Positions 23,313-32,875 are shown, counted from the stretch's first letter. The stretch: 55,255 bases of DNA from Candidatus Shapirobacteria bacterium (GCA_003542615.1 DPKG01000008.1:8038-63292), one strand, 5' to 3'. Made by a program: numbers and translations. The notes: generated by a model not told the origin, from the letters alone.

Positions 23313-25742
23313 ATGCCTCAAACAACTAAAAAAACAAATATTAATGATAAGTCTTTGGAGCCAGTAAAAAAGATTTTACCATTAATACCGTTAAGAAACG
23401 TTGTTTTGTTCCCTTCTGTCGAAACTTCGCTTTTCTTTGGACGAAAAGAATCAATGAAATCTCTCCTTTATGCCTACGATAATACCAACAAACTTGTTCT
23501 CATCACCTCTCAAAGAAATCCCAAAACAGAAAAACCCGAAATAAAAGATCTCTATTCAGTCGGAGTTATCGCCAAAATCGAACACATTCTCCAGACTGAC
23601 GGTAGCCTTCATGCCATTGTCAAAGGTCTTTCCCGTGTCAACATAGTCTCACTAACCCAACAGGAACCCCACCTGATGGCCGAATTCGTTGATTTACCTA
23701 CCATTACCGAATCAACTACCGATATTCAACAATCAGCCGAAACGCTTTTAAGTCAGTTAAAAAAAGCATTTGCCTTGGGGCGCCAGTTCGACCTTCCTGC
23801 CATGATGCATTTGTCTACCGGTATTTCCTCAACTGATTTAGCCGATCAGGTCTGTTTTTCTGTCGATGCCAAAATTCCCGAAAAGCAACAATTACTCGAA
23901 ACTCTTCTGGTGACTCAAAGACTTAAAGCTGCTACCGAATTTTTAATTAAAGAAATGAAAGTCGCGGAATTAGAACGATCTATTGAAGAAAAAACCCAGG
24001 AAAAGTTTAATGTCGGTATGAAGAGAAATATTTTGGAAGAGCGTAAAAAACAAATTGAAAAAGAATTACGTAAAATGGGTGAGGATACCGGCTCCGAACT
24101 TGACAATCTCGAAAAGAAAATCAAAACCAGCAAAATGCCAAAGGATATTAAAAAGAGGATGTTAAGGGAATATAGTCGTTTAATTGAAATGGGTAATATG
24201 GCTCCTGAAGCCAGTTATATTAGAACTTACCTAGAGACCGTAATTGAATTACCTTGGGGAAAATACAGTCCCGACTCTGTTTCACTTGCCAAGGCCAAAA
24301 AAATTCTGGACCAGGATCATTACGGACTTATTGAGGTCAAAGAAAGAATTTTAGAATATTTAGCTGTACTTAATCTTAAAAATAAAAATAAATCCAAGCA
24401 ATCAGGTACCAACATACTTTGTTTTATAGGTCCTCCCGGTGTCGGTAAAACTTCTTTAGGTCGCTCAATTGCCAAAGCCATGGATCGCGAATTTGTTCGG
24501 GCATCTTTAGGAGGAATTCGTGATGAGGCTGAAATCCGTGGTCATCGTCGTACCTATGTCGGCGCCATGCCCGGTCGGATTATTAAAGGTCTTAAAGACG
24601 CCAAGTCGATGAATCCGGTCTATATGTTGGATGAAATCGATAAAATAGGAGCAGATTATCGGGGTGATCCCACCTCTGCTTTACTGGAAACTCTCGATCC
24701 CGAACAAAACAAGGATTTTGTGGATCATTATTTGGATTTTCCGGTTGATCTTTCCAGAGTATTTTTTATTTTAACCGGAAATGACATCAGTCGTATTCCC
24801 GGACCACTTCGTGATCGGGTAGAAATAATCAATTTTTCCGGCTACACCCAAGAAGAAAAGAAAAATATTGTCAAAAAATATTTAATCAAAAAACAACTTG
24901 AAGCCAATGGCCTTGACGCAAAAAATGTCACCAGTCTTAGTGATCTGACTATTAATTTCATGATTTCCCGTTATACTCGCGAAGCTGGAGTCCGCAATCT
25001 CGAAAGAGTAGTCGCCAATATTTTCCGAAAGGTAGCCAAAAAAATTGTCACCAAAAAAGTAAAAAAAGTTGACATTGATAACTTAAAAACAATAAAAAAA
25101 TATTTAGGACCGGAAAAATTTAGTTCCCAGATAAAGGGTAAAAAAGATGAAATTGGATTATCCACCGGATTAGCATGGACTTCTGTAGGCGGAGAAATTC
25201 TTTTTATTGAAGTCAATATTATGCCGGGAAAAGGGCAATTAATCCTCACCGGAAAATTAGGATCGGTCATGAAAGAATCCTGTCAAGCCGCAGTTTCCTT
25301 TATCAGAAGCCGTTCTCATGAATTTTCCATTGATCAAAATTTTCACAAAATTGACATCCATATCCATTTTCCCGAAGGTGCCACCCCCAAAGACGGTCCA
25401 TCAGCCGGTGGGGCTATTACTACTTCTCTGATTTCAGCTCTAAAAAATATGGCTGTTCCTAGAGATATCGGAATGACCGGCGAAATAACTATTCGGGGAA
25501 ATATATTAGAAATCGGAGGTCTCAAGGAAAAAGCCATTGCTGCTCATCAAGCCGGGATCAAAACCGTCTTCATCCCCAAAGACAATCGAAAATCATTAGT
25601 CGATGTTCCAACGGAAGTTAAAAAAAGTATTAAATTTATTCCTATCGAACATTACGACCAAATCTATAAACACATTTTCCTTAAAAATAAAAAATCAGAA
25701 ACCACCCGATCCTCAGTTACTGCTGCTTCGGCCATTGCCTAA
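23313..25742 (+). CDS. lon: ATP-dependent protease Lon
   Basis: 809 residues, full length. The LON substrate domain begins LPLIPLRNVVLFPSVETSLF, a coiled coil lies at about 205-290, the AAA+ module has GPPGVGKTSLGR (Walker A) and VYMLDEIDKIG (Walker B), and the S16 protease has DGPSAGGAITT (catalytic Ser) and KEKAIAAHQAGIK (catalytic Lys). Lon degrades misfolded and regulatory proteins in the cytosol. The tail after residue 790 is Ser/Thr/Ala-rich and not conserved. It is convergent with argS, 5 nt apart. Confidence 0.96.
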   Translation: MPQTTKKTNINDKSLEPVKKILPLIPLRNVVLFPSVETSLFFGRKESMKSLLYAYDNTNKLVLITSQRNPKTEKPEIKDLYSVGVIAKIEHILQTDGSLHAIVKGLSRVNIVSLTQQEPHLMAEFVDLPTITESTTDIQQSAETLLSQLKKAFALGRQFDLPAMMHLSTGISSTDLADQVCFSVDAKIPEKQQLLETLLVTQRLKAATEFLIKEMKVAELERSIEEKTQEKFNVGMKRNILEERKKQIEKELRKMGEDTGSELDNLEKKIKTSKMPKDIKKRMLREYSRLIEMGNMAPEASYIRTYLETVIELPWGKYSPDSVSLAKAKKILDQDHYGLIEVKERILEYLAVLNLKNKNKSKQSGTNILCFIGPPGVGKTSLGRSIAKAMDREFVRASLGGIRDEAEIRGHRRTYVGAMPGRIIKGLKDAKSMNPVYMLDEIDKIGADYRGDPTSALLETLDPEQNKDFVDHYLDFPVDLSRVFFILTGNDISRIPGPLRDRVEIINFSGYTQEEKKNIVKKYLIKKQLEANGLDAKNVTSLSDLTINFMISRYTREAGVRNLERVVANIFRKVAKKIVTKKVKKVDIDNLKTIKKYLGPEKFSSQIKGKKDEIGLSTGLAWTSVGGEILFIEVNIMPGKGQLILTGKLGSVMKESCQAAVSFIRSRSHEFSIDQNFHKIDIHIHFPEGATPKDGPSAGGAITTSLISALKNMAVPRDIGMTGEITIRGNILEIGGLKEKAIAAHQAGIKTVFIPKDNRKSLVDVPTEVKKSIKFIPIEHYDQIYKHIFLKNKKSETTRSSVTAASAIA

Positions 25743-25747
25743 AGCAA

Positions 25748-27478
25748 TTACATCTTTTCAATTTTTTCAATCCCCAGCAATTCCAAACCAAAAGCCAAAA
25801 CAGAAACTGTGGTCCTCACTAAAAATAGCCTGAAGACCTCTTCTTTCTGGTCAATAATTCTGTGTTTTCCGTAAAATTCATTAAATAACCTGGCTACTCC
25901 CAACAAGTATTCAGCAATTACAGCTGGGGAGAACCTCTCTGCTGCCTCAATAATTTTTTCCTCAAATTTGTATAACTCTTTTATCAAAGCTTCTTCCTCC
26001 AAATTAATTTTCTCAGGTATATTTATTATGTTTTTGGTTTCCTTAATTTTTGTTTTGTCCAAAACACTCAAACATCTTGCGTATGTATATTGCAAATAAG
26101 GACCGGAATCTCCGGATAAATTCATTACCTTGTCCCAGTCAAAAATTATATCTTTTTTTGGATCCTGAGCCAGATCATTAAATTTAATTGCCCCGATAGC
26201 TACCTTTTTAACCATCTCCTCTTTTTCATCATTTGTCATTTCCTTACTAATTTTTGAAATCCTTGCCAACTCTCTGGCCCTATCCATAGCCTGATCTATT
26301 ACATCAGAGAGATGAATCGTATCGCCTTTTCTGGTTGAAAATTTTCCGCCTTTCCATCTTAACAATCCATGAGCTACATGAACAAATCCTTCCTTAGGTT
26401 CCCAGCCCATTTTTTTCGCTGTTTCAAATACTTGACTAAAATGAAGTAATTGGTCCACTCCAACTTCATAAATAGCCAAATCCGGTTTCCAATTATCAAA
26501 TCTATATTTTACCGTTGCCATATCCCGGGTAAAATAAGTCGTCGCGCCATTTGACTTTACCAATATTGCCGGTGGCATATTTTCAAATTCGATAATCTTG
26601 GCACCCTGACTATCTACAATCAAACCTTTTTTCTCAATTATCTTAATTAAATCATCAGTTTTGTCCACATAAAATGACTCACCGTTTGCCACATCAATTG
26701 ATACATTCAAAAGCTCATAAACTCTTCTGAATTCTTCAAGGGAAATTTCAACTACTTTTTCCCAAATTTTTCTGGCTTCAGGATCCTTATTTTCCAATTT
26801 AGAAAACCATTCTCTGGCTTCTTCAACTAATGTATCGTCTTTTTCTGCTTCTTTGTGGAATTTTACGTACAATTTCTCCAGATCATCAATTGTATAAGAA
26901 TCCAAATCCTTCTCTGCCCCACCCCATTTTAAAATGGCTACAATAAGTTTTCCAAACTGAGTTCCCCAATCTCCCAAATGATTATCACCTATACAATTCC
27001 AACCCAAAATTTTATATATATTGTAAATTGCTTGTCCGATATTTGTCGATCTTAAATGTCCGATTCCAAACGGTTTTGCTATATTTGGCGCTGAATAATC
27101 AATCACCATCTTTTTACCCAAGCCGACTTTAGCTAAATTACTTCTAAAAACGGTTTCATAATTAATTTCTTCTGCCTTTTTTATTAAGTATTCTTTTTTA
27201 AGATAAAAATTTACAAAACCTGCTCCGGCAACTTCCGTTTTTTCAATAATTTCATCACTATCCACCAAAAGATCCAATTCATTTTTTAAATTCGATGCCA
27301 ATTCATTTGGATTAGTCTTAAAAGATTTTGCCAAACCTAACGCCACATTTGTGGAATAATCTCCAAATTGTGCTTCATTCGGATGTTCAATTTTAATTTC
27401 TTCACTTTTATAACCCAGTTTATCCAAAGCCTTCTCAATCCAATTTTCTAATTTAACAACTATTTCAGTTTTAATCAT
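25748..27478 (-). CDS. argS: Arginyl-tRNA synthetase
   Basis: 576 residues. The N-terminal Arg-tRNA recognition (Arg-N) domain occupies about 1-90; the class I site is SAPNIAKPFGIGHLRSTNIG (HIGH equivalent GHLR), the KMSKS-like loop is GGKFSTRKGDTI, and the DALR anticodon-binding domain lies at the C-terminus (YTYARCLSVL onward). It charges tRNA-Arg in the cytosol. It is a monocistronic minus-strand gene. Confidence 0.96.
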   Translation of the reverse strand: MIKTEIVVKLENWIEKALDKLGYKSEEIKIEHPNEAQFGDYSTNVALGLAKSFKTNPNELASNLKNELDLLVDSDEIIEKTEVAGAGFVNFYLKKEYLIKKAEEINYETVFRSNLAKVGLGKKMVIDYSAPNIAKPFGIGHLRSTNIGQAIYNIYKILGWNCIGDNHLGDWGTQFGKLIVAILKWGGAEKDLDSYTIDDLEKLYVKFHKEAEKDDTLVEEAREWFSKLENKDPEARKIWEKVVEISLEEFRRVYELLNVSIDVANGESFYVDKTDDLIKIIEKKGLIVDSQGAKIIEFENMPPAILVKSNGATTYFTRDMATVKYRFDNWKPDLAIYEVGVDQLLHFSQVFETAKKMGWEPKEGFVHVAHGLLRWKGGKFSTRKGDTIHLSDVIDQAMDRARELARISKISKEMTNDEKEEMVKKVAIGAIKFNDLAQDPKKDIIFDWDKVMNLSGDSGPYLQYTYARCLSVLDKTKIKETKNIINIPEKINLEEEALIKELYKFEEKIIEAAERFSPAVIAEYLLGVARLFNEFYGKHRIIDQKEEVFRLFLVRTTVSVLAFGLELLGIEKIEKM

Positions 27479-27565
27479 AAAATCTGCTTCTATTCTACTT
27501 TATTACAGTCAAATTGTGTAATTATAAAAGTGTTAATATCATAATAGATAATTATTTTATAGGTA

Positions 27566-27898
27566 ATGAAATCACTAAGTTTGGAAATTCCAGGCCAGCC
27601 AGTAGTTAGACTTTCTCCTCGCATTACTCCCGAAGGTAAAAAAATCTTCAAAATTCGTTGTGCTACTTGTAGCAATGTAGCTCCCACCGTCAACTCTTTA
27701 GTAACCATCAAAATAAACCCCTTAAATAACAAAACTTCTCAGGTAACTGAATACGAAGTTGGACTTATCTGCCAAGCCAATCCAAAACTTCGTTATGTTT
27801 CTAGTGATAATTCCATAGAGATACCTCCCACTGGTAGACTTGTAGAGAAAACAAATTACTGTGGACTTTGGCAAGCCCGCCCCAAAAAAAACCCCTAG
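27566..27898 (+). CDS. Small hypothetical protein with four cysteines
   Basis: 110 residues. Two Cys are close together (IRCATCSNVAP, CxxC), with single Cys at GLICQAN and TNYCGLW, so a zinc site or a fold with paired thiols is possible. The chain is beta-rich without signal peptide or membrane helix. No family is recognised. It stands alone between argS and the response regulator, overlapping the latter's stop by 4 bp. Pattern TxNSLVTIKINP suggests a compact beta domain; nothing more can be claimed. Confidence 0.6.
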   Translation: MKSLSLEIPGQPVVRLSPRITPEGKKIFKIRCATCSNVAPTVNSLVTIKINPLNNKTSQVTEYEVGLICQANPKLRYVSSDNSIEIPPTGRLVEKTNYCGLWQARPKKNP

Positions 27899-28254
27899 TT
27901 ACAGACACAATCATCAACCACCGCCAACAATCTATCCAAATCAAAAGGCTTGGACAAAAAACCTTCAATTCCACTGTCTTTAGCGATTTTTTCCGCACTA
28001 GGATCAGCTGAAATTAATATAATTGGAATATTTTTTGTATCATTATTCTTTCTTAAAGCTTTTGCCACTTCACCCCCATCCTCTCCGGACAACAATAAAT
28101 CCAATAACACCACCGCAGGTTGTATTCTAGCAATAGTGGGAATAAACATTTCTCCTTTTGTACTGGTGAGTACCTCATATCCGAATCCATCCAATGCAAT
28201 CTTTACTGCTTCCAAAATTGCTTCATTATCATCAATTATTACTATTTTTGTCAT
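27895..28254 (-). CDS. Stand-alone response regulator receiver protein (CheY-like)
   Basis: 119 residues: VIIDDNEAI (acidic pocket), VVLLDLLLSGEDGG (phospho-acceptor Asp at about 52), ILISADPS (Ser of the switch) and GFLSKPFDLDRLL (conserved Lys-Pro). There is no DNA-binding or enzymatic output domain, so signalling must pass by protein contact. It follows the histidine kinase gene by 12 nt and is its likely partner. Confidence 0.92.
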   Translation of the reverse strand: MTKIVIIDDNEAILEAVKIALDGFGYEVLTSTKGEMFIPTIARIQPAVVLLDLLLSGEDGGEVAKALRKNNDTKNIPIILISADPSAEKIAKDSGIEGFLSKPFDLDRLLAVVDDCVCN

Positions 28255-28266
28255 TTTTTATATTAT

Positions 28267-30027
28267 TTACCCTAAGTAAGGTAATGAAAAATAAAAAGTT
28301 GATCCCTCATCTTTTTTACTTTCGACCCACATTTTGCCCTTGTGTCGCTCAATAATTTCATATGATATGTAAAGCCCCATACCCAAACCCGGAAAAGTTT
28401 TATCTCTTGTGTCGTATACTCTGTAAAATCTTCCAAAAATCTTATTTAAATATTCCTGGGCTATTCCTACACCAAAATCTTTAACACTAATAATTATATC
28501 ATTTTTTTCAGATTCGACTTTTATCTCAACTTTTTTCGCATCAGGGGAATACTTTATTGCATTCGAAATTAAATTTATTATTACCTGTTCAATTCTGTCC
28601 TTATCAGCTTTTATCATTTTTCTAGGTTTACCTTCTATAAATATTTTATGGGTATTATTTGTGGCTTCAAAGTTTTCTGCAATTTCTTTTATTAATTTTC
28701 CAATATCAAATTTTTCTTTTCTTAATTCTAATTTACCTGATTGTAATCTTGATACATCCAAAAGATCCCGTACTAGATTTGTTAATTTATCTACTTGATA
28801 TCCCATTCTGTCCAAATATTTATTTACTTCCACGTTGTCTGAATCCTTAAACATTTTTTGTAAAAGTTGTGTGAATACTTTTACCGTAGTAATCGGTGTT
28901 TTCAATTCATGACTGGCAATACTGATAAACTCATCCTTTCGCTTCTCTTCCTCAATATGCGAAGTAATATCCTTCCAAATTCCTACAAAATAAGTAATAT
29001 TTCCATGTTCATCTTTTACCGGTGTAATTGTGTGGTCAGTATAAAATAGTTCTCCGTTCTTTTTTTTATTTATCACCACTCCTCGAAATGTCTTGCCTCT
29101 ATTAATTGTTTTCCACATTTTTGAAAAATATGCTTTTTTGTGCTTACCAGATTTAATGATGTTAGGATTTTTTCCCAAAACTTCCTTTTCGCTATACCCG
29201 GTAATTTTTTCAAATGCCGGATTGACATACAAAATTTGCCCATTTAATGTGGTGATAAAAATCCCATCCAAAGTTTGCTCAACTGCACTATAAAGTTTTT
29301 GTAGTTCTTCTCTGGCTATCCTTCTTTCAGTTACATCCCTACCAATACCTACATAAAATGATCTATTCTGCCATCTAATTTTAAATCTATTACTTTCCAG
29401 CCAAACCCACTCTCCGTCAACTCTTTTTACTCGATACTGAAAATCTTCCATTTTACGCCAATCGTCAAGACGGCTAAAATCAGATCTGTTTACAATATTC
29501 ATTAAATTTGTACCCAAAAGCATTTCAGCCTTATATCCTAAGGTTTTTTCAAACGATGGGTTTAAATATACATAATTACCATGTTTATCAGTAATACTAA
29601 TCAAATCCTTGGCATTCTCAGTTATCAAACGAAATCTTTTTTCATTTTCCTTAATATTATTATCTAATATTTTACGTTTAGTAATATCACTGACAAAAAT
29701 TGCTAATCCTTTTTGAAATGGATAAGCCTTAACTCCAAACCATCTATTTCTAACCTTGTCTCTGGCGGCAAACTTGATTGGTTTGCTCTCAGCTAAGGCT
29801 ATTTTAAATTTTTTATAAAAAATATTATTTTTCAAACCATAAATATTTTTTACTAAATTCTTATTTAAAATAAATTCTTTATCTACACCTAAAAAGTCTT
29901 TAATCTTTCTGTTAACATAAATTATCTTAAAATTTTTATTTATTACAAAAACAGCCTCATCAATATTATCCAATATAGAAATTTCACCTGTTGATAGACG
30001 TATAATACTTTTTGAAATTTCAGTCAT
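28267..30027 (-). CDS. Multi-PAS sensor histidine kinase
   Basis: 586 residues. Three PAS domains in tandem (about 15-120, 125-240 and 243-365), each ending in a PAC-like DITKRK / DVTERR / DITSHI segment, precede HisKA (SIASHELKTPIT, phospho-His near residue 375) and HATPase_c (ISNAIKYSP N-box, DFGVGIAQE G1, GLGMGLYIS G2). There is no membrane helix or signal peptide, so it is a cytosolic sensor; PAS ligands cannot be predicted. It is transcribed with the receiver gene downstream. Confidence 0.94.
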   Translation of the reverse strand: MTEISKSIIRLSTGEISILDNIDEAVFVINKNFKIIYVNRKIKDFLGVDKEFILNKNLVKNIYGLKNNIFYKKFKIALAESKPIKFAARDKVRNRWFGVKAYPFQKGLAIFVSDITKRKILDNNIKENEKRFRLITENAKDLISITDKHGNYVYLNPSFEKTLGYKAEMLLGTNLMNIVNRSDFSRLDDWRKMEDFQYRVKRVDGEWVWLESNRFKIRWQNRSFYVGIGRDVTERRIAREELQKLYSAVEQTLDGIFITTLNGQILYVNPAFEKITGYSEKEVLGKNPNIIKSGKHKKAYFSKMWKTINRGKTFRGVVINKKKNGELFYTDHTITPVKDEHGNITYFVGIWKDITSHIEEEKRKDEFISIASHELKTPITTVKVFTQLLQKMFKDSDNVEVNKYLDRMGYQVDKLTNLVRDLLDVSRLQSGKLELRKEKFDIGKLIKEIAENFEATNNTHKIFIEGKPRKMIKADKDRIEQVIINLISNAIKYSPDAKKVEIKVESEKNDIIISVKDFGVGIAQEYLNKIFGRFYRVYDTRDKTFPGLGMGLYISYEIIERHKGKMWVESKKDEGSTFYFSLPYLG

Positions 30028-30066
30028 TCAATATTATATTTTAGTTCAAACATAATCGATTAACAA

Positions 30067-30567
30067 ATGCCTAAAAATCCAACCTTAGCTATTATCCTTG
30101 TTTCTTTAGTAATATTAACCTTCATATTTTTATCCAAAAAACCAAACGAACAAGTTCCTTATCTTCCCGATTTAGCTGAAATTAACCAATTATTAATTAG
30201 TCCTACACCTCAATATCAACAAAATATGATCAATAACCCTCCCGATCAACTTCAAATTCAAGACACGCTTATTGGCACTGGCCGGGAAGTCAAAACCGGT
30301 GATACTATAATCATTCATTATGTTGGAACTCTTCTAAACGGCCAAAAGTTTGACAGTTCCTACGATCGAAATCAAGCCTTTGAAACTCAAATTGGTGTCG
30401 GTCAGTTAATTAAAGGTTGGGACCTGGGAATTCCGGGTATAAAAGTCGGTGGCAAAAGAAAGTTAATTATTCCCTCAGATCTCGCATATGGACCTCAGGG
30501 AGCGGGTGATCTGATTCCTCCAAATTCACCTCTCATCTTTGAAGTAGAATTGATGGGAATTAAGTGA
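30067..30567 (+). CDS. Membrane-anchored FKBP-type peptidyl-prolyl isomerase
   Basis: 166 residues. An N-terminal helix (about 6-23) anchors the protein. The FKBP domain spans about 70-166: GDTIIIHYVGTLLNGQKFDSSYDR, QLIKGWDLGIPGIKVGGKRK (given in parts), IIPSDLAYGPQGAG and LIFEVELMGIK. It catalyses cis-trans proline isomerisation on the outer face of the membrane and may help fold secreted proteins. Its stop overlaps a small ORF with a GTG start (GTGA). Confidence 0.92.
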   Translation: MPKNPTLAIILVSLVILTFIFLSKKPNEQVPYLPDLAEINQLLISPTPQYQQNMINNPPDQLQIQDTLIGTGREVKTGDTIIIHYVGTLLNGQKFDSSYDRNQAFETQIGVGQLIKGWDLGIPGIKVGGKRKLIIPSDLAYGPQGAGDLIPPNSPLIFEVELMGIK

Positions 30568-30725
30568 TATTATCTCACCATTGTTACATACCCCCTGATA
30601 CTAGTGTCACTTCTCCCGTATCTTTAGAGAGCACCTTTTTAGGTGAGACTGAATATGAAGAAAGTCTTGTCATAGCCAGAGTTACTGTCTCTTGTCCGGC
30701 AACCGATTGCAGATATCACAAGTAA
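30564..30725 (+). CDS. Possible small Cys/His-rich protein
   Basis: 53 codons starting at GTG 30564, which overlaps the FKBP stop as GTGA, a classic coupling arrangement. It begins VILSHHCYIPPDTSV and ends TVSCPATDCRYHK. The spacing HHC...C....C..H would suit a small metal site. No family is recognised. The alternative is a decayed end of another gene. Codon use is plausible but the ORF is short. Confidence 0.35.
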   Translation: MILSHHCYIPPDTSVTSPVSLESTFLGETEYEESLVIARVTVSCPATDCRYHK

Positions 30726-30751
30726 AAACCAATATTCTAATTTTGTGAGCC

Positions 30752-30773
30752 ATCAGTCCCGATTTTGGAACCA
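30752..30773 (+). repeat. Boundary repeat copy R5
   Basis: ATCAGTCCCGATTTTGGAAC plus CA. It shares CAGT, CGATTTT and GAACCA with R1/R3 and is about 2 nt shorter in the centre. It marks the left side of the second accessory island, 19 kb from the other copies, and lies at the 3' side of the minus-strand gene at 30833. Confidence 0.55.
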
Positions 30774-30832
30774 TTAATGAAGAGTATTTTTGAACTTTTT
30801 GAGAAATTAATAAAGCTCGACTTAGCTTAAAG

Positions 30833-31318
30833 TTATTTTCTCCATTTGTTAAGTATCTCGATCACTCTTTCATACTCGCTATTAAGCTGGGACAATAAAT
30901 ACTCAAGGTATTCAGGACCTACACTCTCAGGATCGTCATTTTTATCAAAAATTAAAACTTGGTTAGTATTCTTAAACTCCACATTGGCAGAAGCATGACG
31001 TCGCCATAAGTTTAGATATGATTCAACTTTCTTTGCCATATTCTTGTCATAAGCAGCAATTTGAGCAATTGTTTGCTCGCCATCACTTTTCTTAACCATC
31101 GTTACCTCAAAGTCGGCTGACTTACCCCTGGGAATATCAAACAAAAGTTGGGATACAATTTGACTTTTACGCTCTTTCACTCGTTTCTTTTCGTTTCTAT
31201 GATCGGTCCAGATATCGCCAATAATCTTCGATACTCCTTTTGTAACAGCTAGACCAAAACCTGAAATAAAACCTGTTACTAGCGTCAGTAGGTAAGGTGA
31301 CATAACTTGCCAGTTCAT
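30833..31318 (-). CDS. Small single-pass membrane protein divergent from the reverse transcriptase
   Basis: 161 residues. One hydrophobic helix lies at about 7-30 (LLTLVTGFISGFGLAVTKG), followed by a highly charged Arg/Lys segment (DHRNEKKRVKERKSQ) and a mixed alpha/beta cytosolic domain ending in acidic and basic helices. No family is recognised. TATAAT lies 6 nt before the ATG on the minus strand. It is divergent from the RT with 105 bp between the starts, so the two could share control and act together; membrane partners of RT-based defence systems are known, but its role here is inference. Confidence 0.65.
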   Translation of the reverse strand: MNWQVMSPYLLTLVTGFISGFGLAVTKGVSKIIGDIWTDHRNEKKRVKERKSQIVSQLLFDIPRGKSADFEVTMVKKSDGEQTIAQIAAYDKNMAKKVESYLNLWRRHASANVEFKNTNQVLIFDKNDDPESVGPEYLEYLLSQLNSEYERVIEILNKWRK

Positions 31319-31423
31319 GTGAGAATTATATCTTAAATTAGAAATTCTATTATATTTGTAAACATTCTTATCGTAATCTAAATTAAGTTAGTAATAAAAC
31401 TGAAAAAGAGATAGAATCGGCGC

Positions 31424-32833
31424 ATGGAATCATTTGATGAATTTCTTGGCTATTTTAATGAAGGTAAGGGCGGCAATTTTTGGAAAACAGTTACGAAAGA
31501 CAGTTTAATACCACTCGAAAACATTCCAGACAAAAAAGCGTTGCTAAAAGAAATTTATTATGAAATAAGTTCGGGAAATTATTCACCCAACAAACCACGT
31601 GGTTACATACTAATTAACAAAGGGCAGTGTGTTGTAAGACTAATACCAGTTTTCAGTATTAAAGACACATGTGTTTACTTTTACTGTACAAAAAAGATAG
31701 AAGCGTTAATTTACGGAAATAGGGTGCCAAATACATTTGGAGGTTGGAGCTTAGGGGGAGCAATAAGATGCGATGAGCGGAGAGAGCTTGCAGAAGTGGT
31801 AGCAAGTTTGCTAAGCTATGAAATGTCTGATGGTTCAACTGTAAGTCTAGATGAATCGTTTGAGTACGCAATGCCTGCATCCTTTAATCCATTGGCTTGG
31901 AAGGAAAACTGGTCAGAGTTTATGAGGACTCTATATGCAAACTCAAGGGCAGACGTTTATGAGTATGTAGCAGAATTGGATATAGCAAATTTTTACGACA
32001 ATATAAATATTGATACTCTTGAAAAAAAACTTGAAAGTCTATCGAAAGACAGGGGAGTAAATAGTTTACTTTTTAGTTTCTTAAAAAACTGTAACTTAGG
32101 GTATATGGAGGCAAAAGTTAGTAATAAAGGTATTCCACAAGACGAGGTAGCTGATTGTTCAAGACTTATTGCGAATTATTATATACAGGATTATGACGAG
32201 GATATGTATAATCTTTGCAACGAATACGGTGCGAAATACTTTAGATACGCTGATGACCAACTGATACTTGCACAGTCCAAAGCAATTTTAGAGGAGATAG
32301 TCTCGAGGGCGTCTGTAATGATTCTCAAATACGGGCTTTGCTTTAATCATAGAAAAGTAAAAATAATGAAAAAAAGTACATTTGAGAAACAATTCTCGTT
32401 TGAGTGGTTTATTAATAGGAAAGAGATGAAATCAGTTGACGCTCCAACACTAAATCAAGATATTATTTTCTATCAAGAAAATAAAAAGAAACTTAGAAAT
32501 AATGGTATTTCGGTTTTACTCCGAATATTAACACTTGCACCAGCGGACACAAATAGTGATGCGATAAAATTCATAAAAAGAGAGATTACAAAAACAAAAT
32601 TTTTAGCGTCATCTAAATTAACCAGCTGGCAACTAACTAAGATATATGGATTATTGGACACAAATGAAAAGTCGGATTTTGTTGCAGAACTGAAAGCAAA
32701 GTCTCAAGTTATTTTACAGAATCGGTTTCATTATGTTCTTAGAAATTTTCTAGAAAGTATTGGTGAAAATTTTGATGAAATTGACGAAAGAATTAGAGTT
32801 TTGAATGAACTATTTGTGCTTCAAACAAATTAA
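31424..32833 (+). CDS. Stand-alone reverse transcriptase (UG/DRT- or Abi-like)
   Basis: 469 residues. RT palm motifs are in order: VAELDIANFYDNIN (motif A, catalytic Asp186), NKGIPQDEVAD (motif B, GIPQ at 236-239) and YFRYADDQLILA (motif C, catalytic Asp277-278). There is no maturase, HNH or integrase domain, so it is not a group II intron ORF. There is no retron-type VTG motif after motif C. The region after residue 320 is a helical thumb/extension of about 150 residues. The N-terminal part (PNTFGGWSLGGAIR) is not a standard fingers segment. The pattern fits the unknown-group RTs, several of which are antiphage (DRT). TAGAAT lies 6 nt before the ATG. G exceeds C on the top strand, unlike the core genes. 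Confidence 0.88.
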   Translation: MESFDEFLGYFNEGKGGNFWKTVTKDSLIPLENIPDKKALLKEIYYEISSGNYSPNKPRGYILINKGQCVVRLIPVFSIKDTCVYFYCTKKIEALIYGNRVPNTFGGWSLGGAIRCDERRELAEVVASLLSYEMSDGSTVSLDESFEYAMPASFNPLAWKENWSEFMRTLYANSRADVYEYVAELDIANFYDNINIDTLEKKLESLSKDRGVNSLLFSFLKNCNLGYMEAKVSNKGIPQDEVADCSRLIANYYIQDYDEDMYNLCNEYGAKYFRYADDQLILAQSKAILEEIVSRASVMILKYGLCFNHRKVKIMKKSTFEKQFSFEWFINRKEMKSVDAPTLNQDIIFYQENKKKLRNNGISVLLRILTLAPADTNSDAIKFIKREITKTKFLASSKLTSWQLTKIYGLLDTNEKSDFVAELKAKSQVILQNRFHYVLRNFLESIGENFDEIDERIRVLNELFVLQTN

Positions 32834-32875
32834 GTGAAGGTATCTTGCTATTGACATGTTTTAGATAGACCAATT

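Noticed and set aside
31424..32833. Diversity-generating retroelement or retron
   Set aside because: No template/variable repeat pair or Avd-like gene was seen, and the VTG motif and an msr/msd-like region of retrons are absent.
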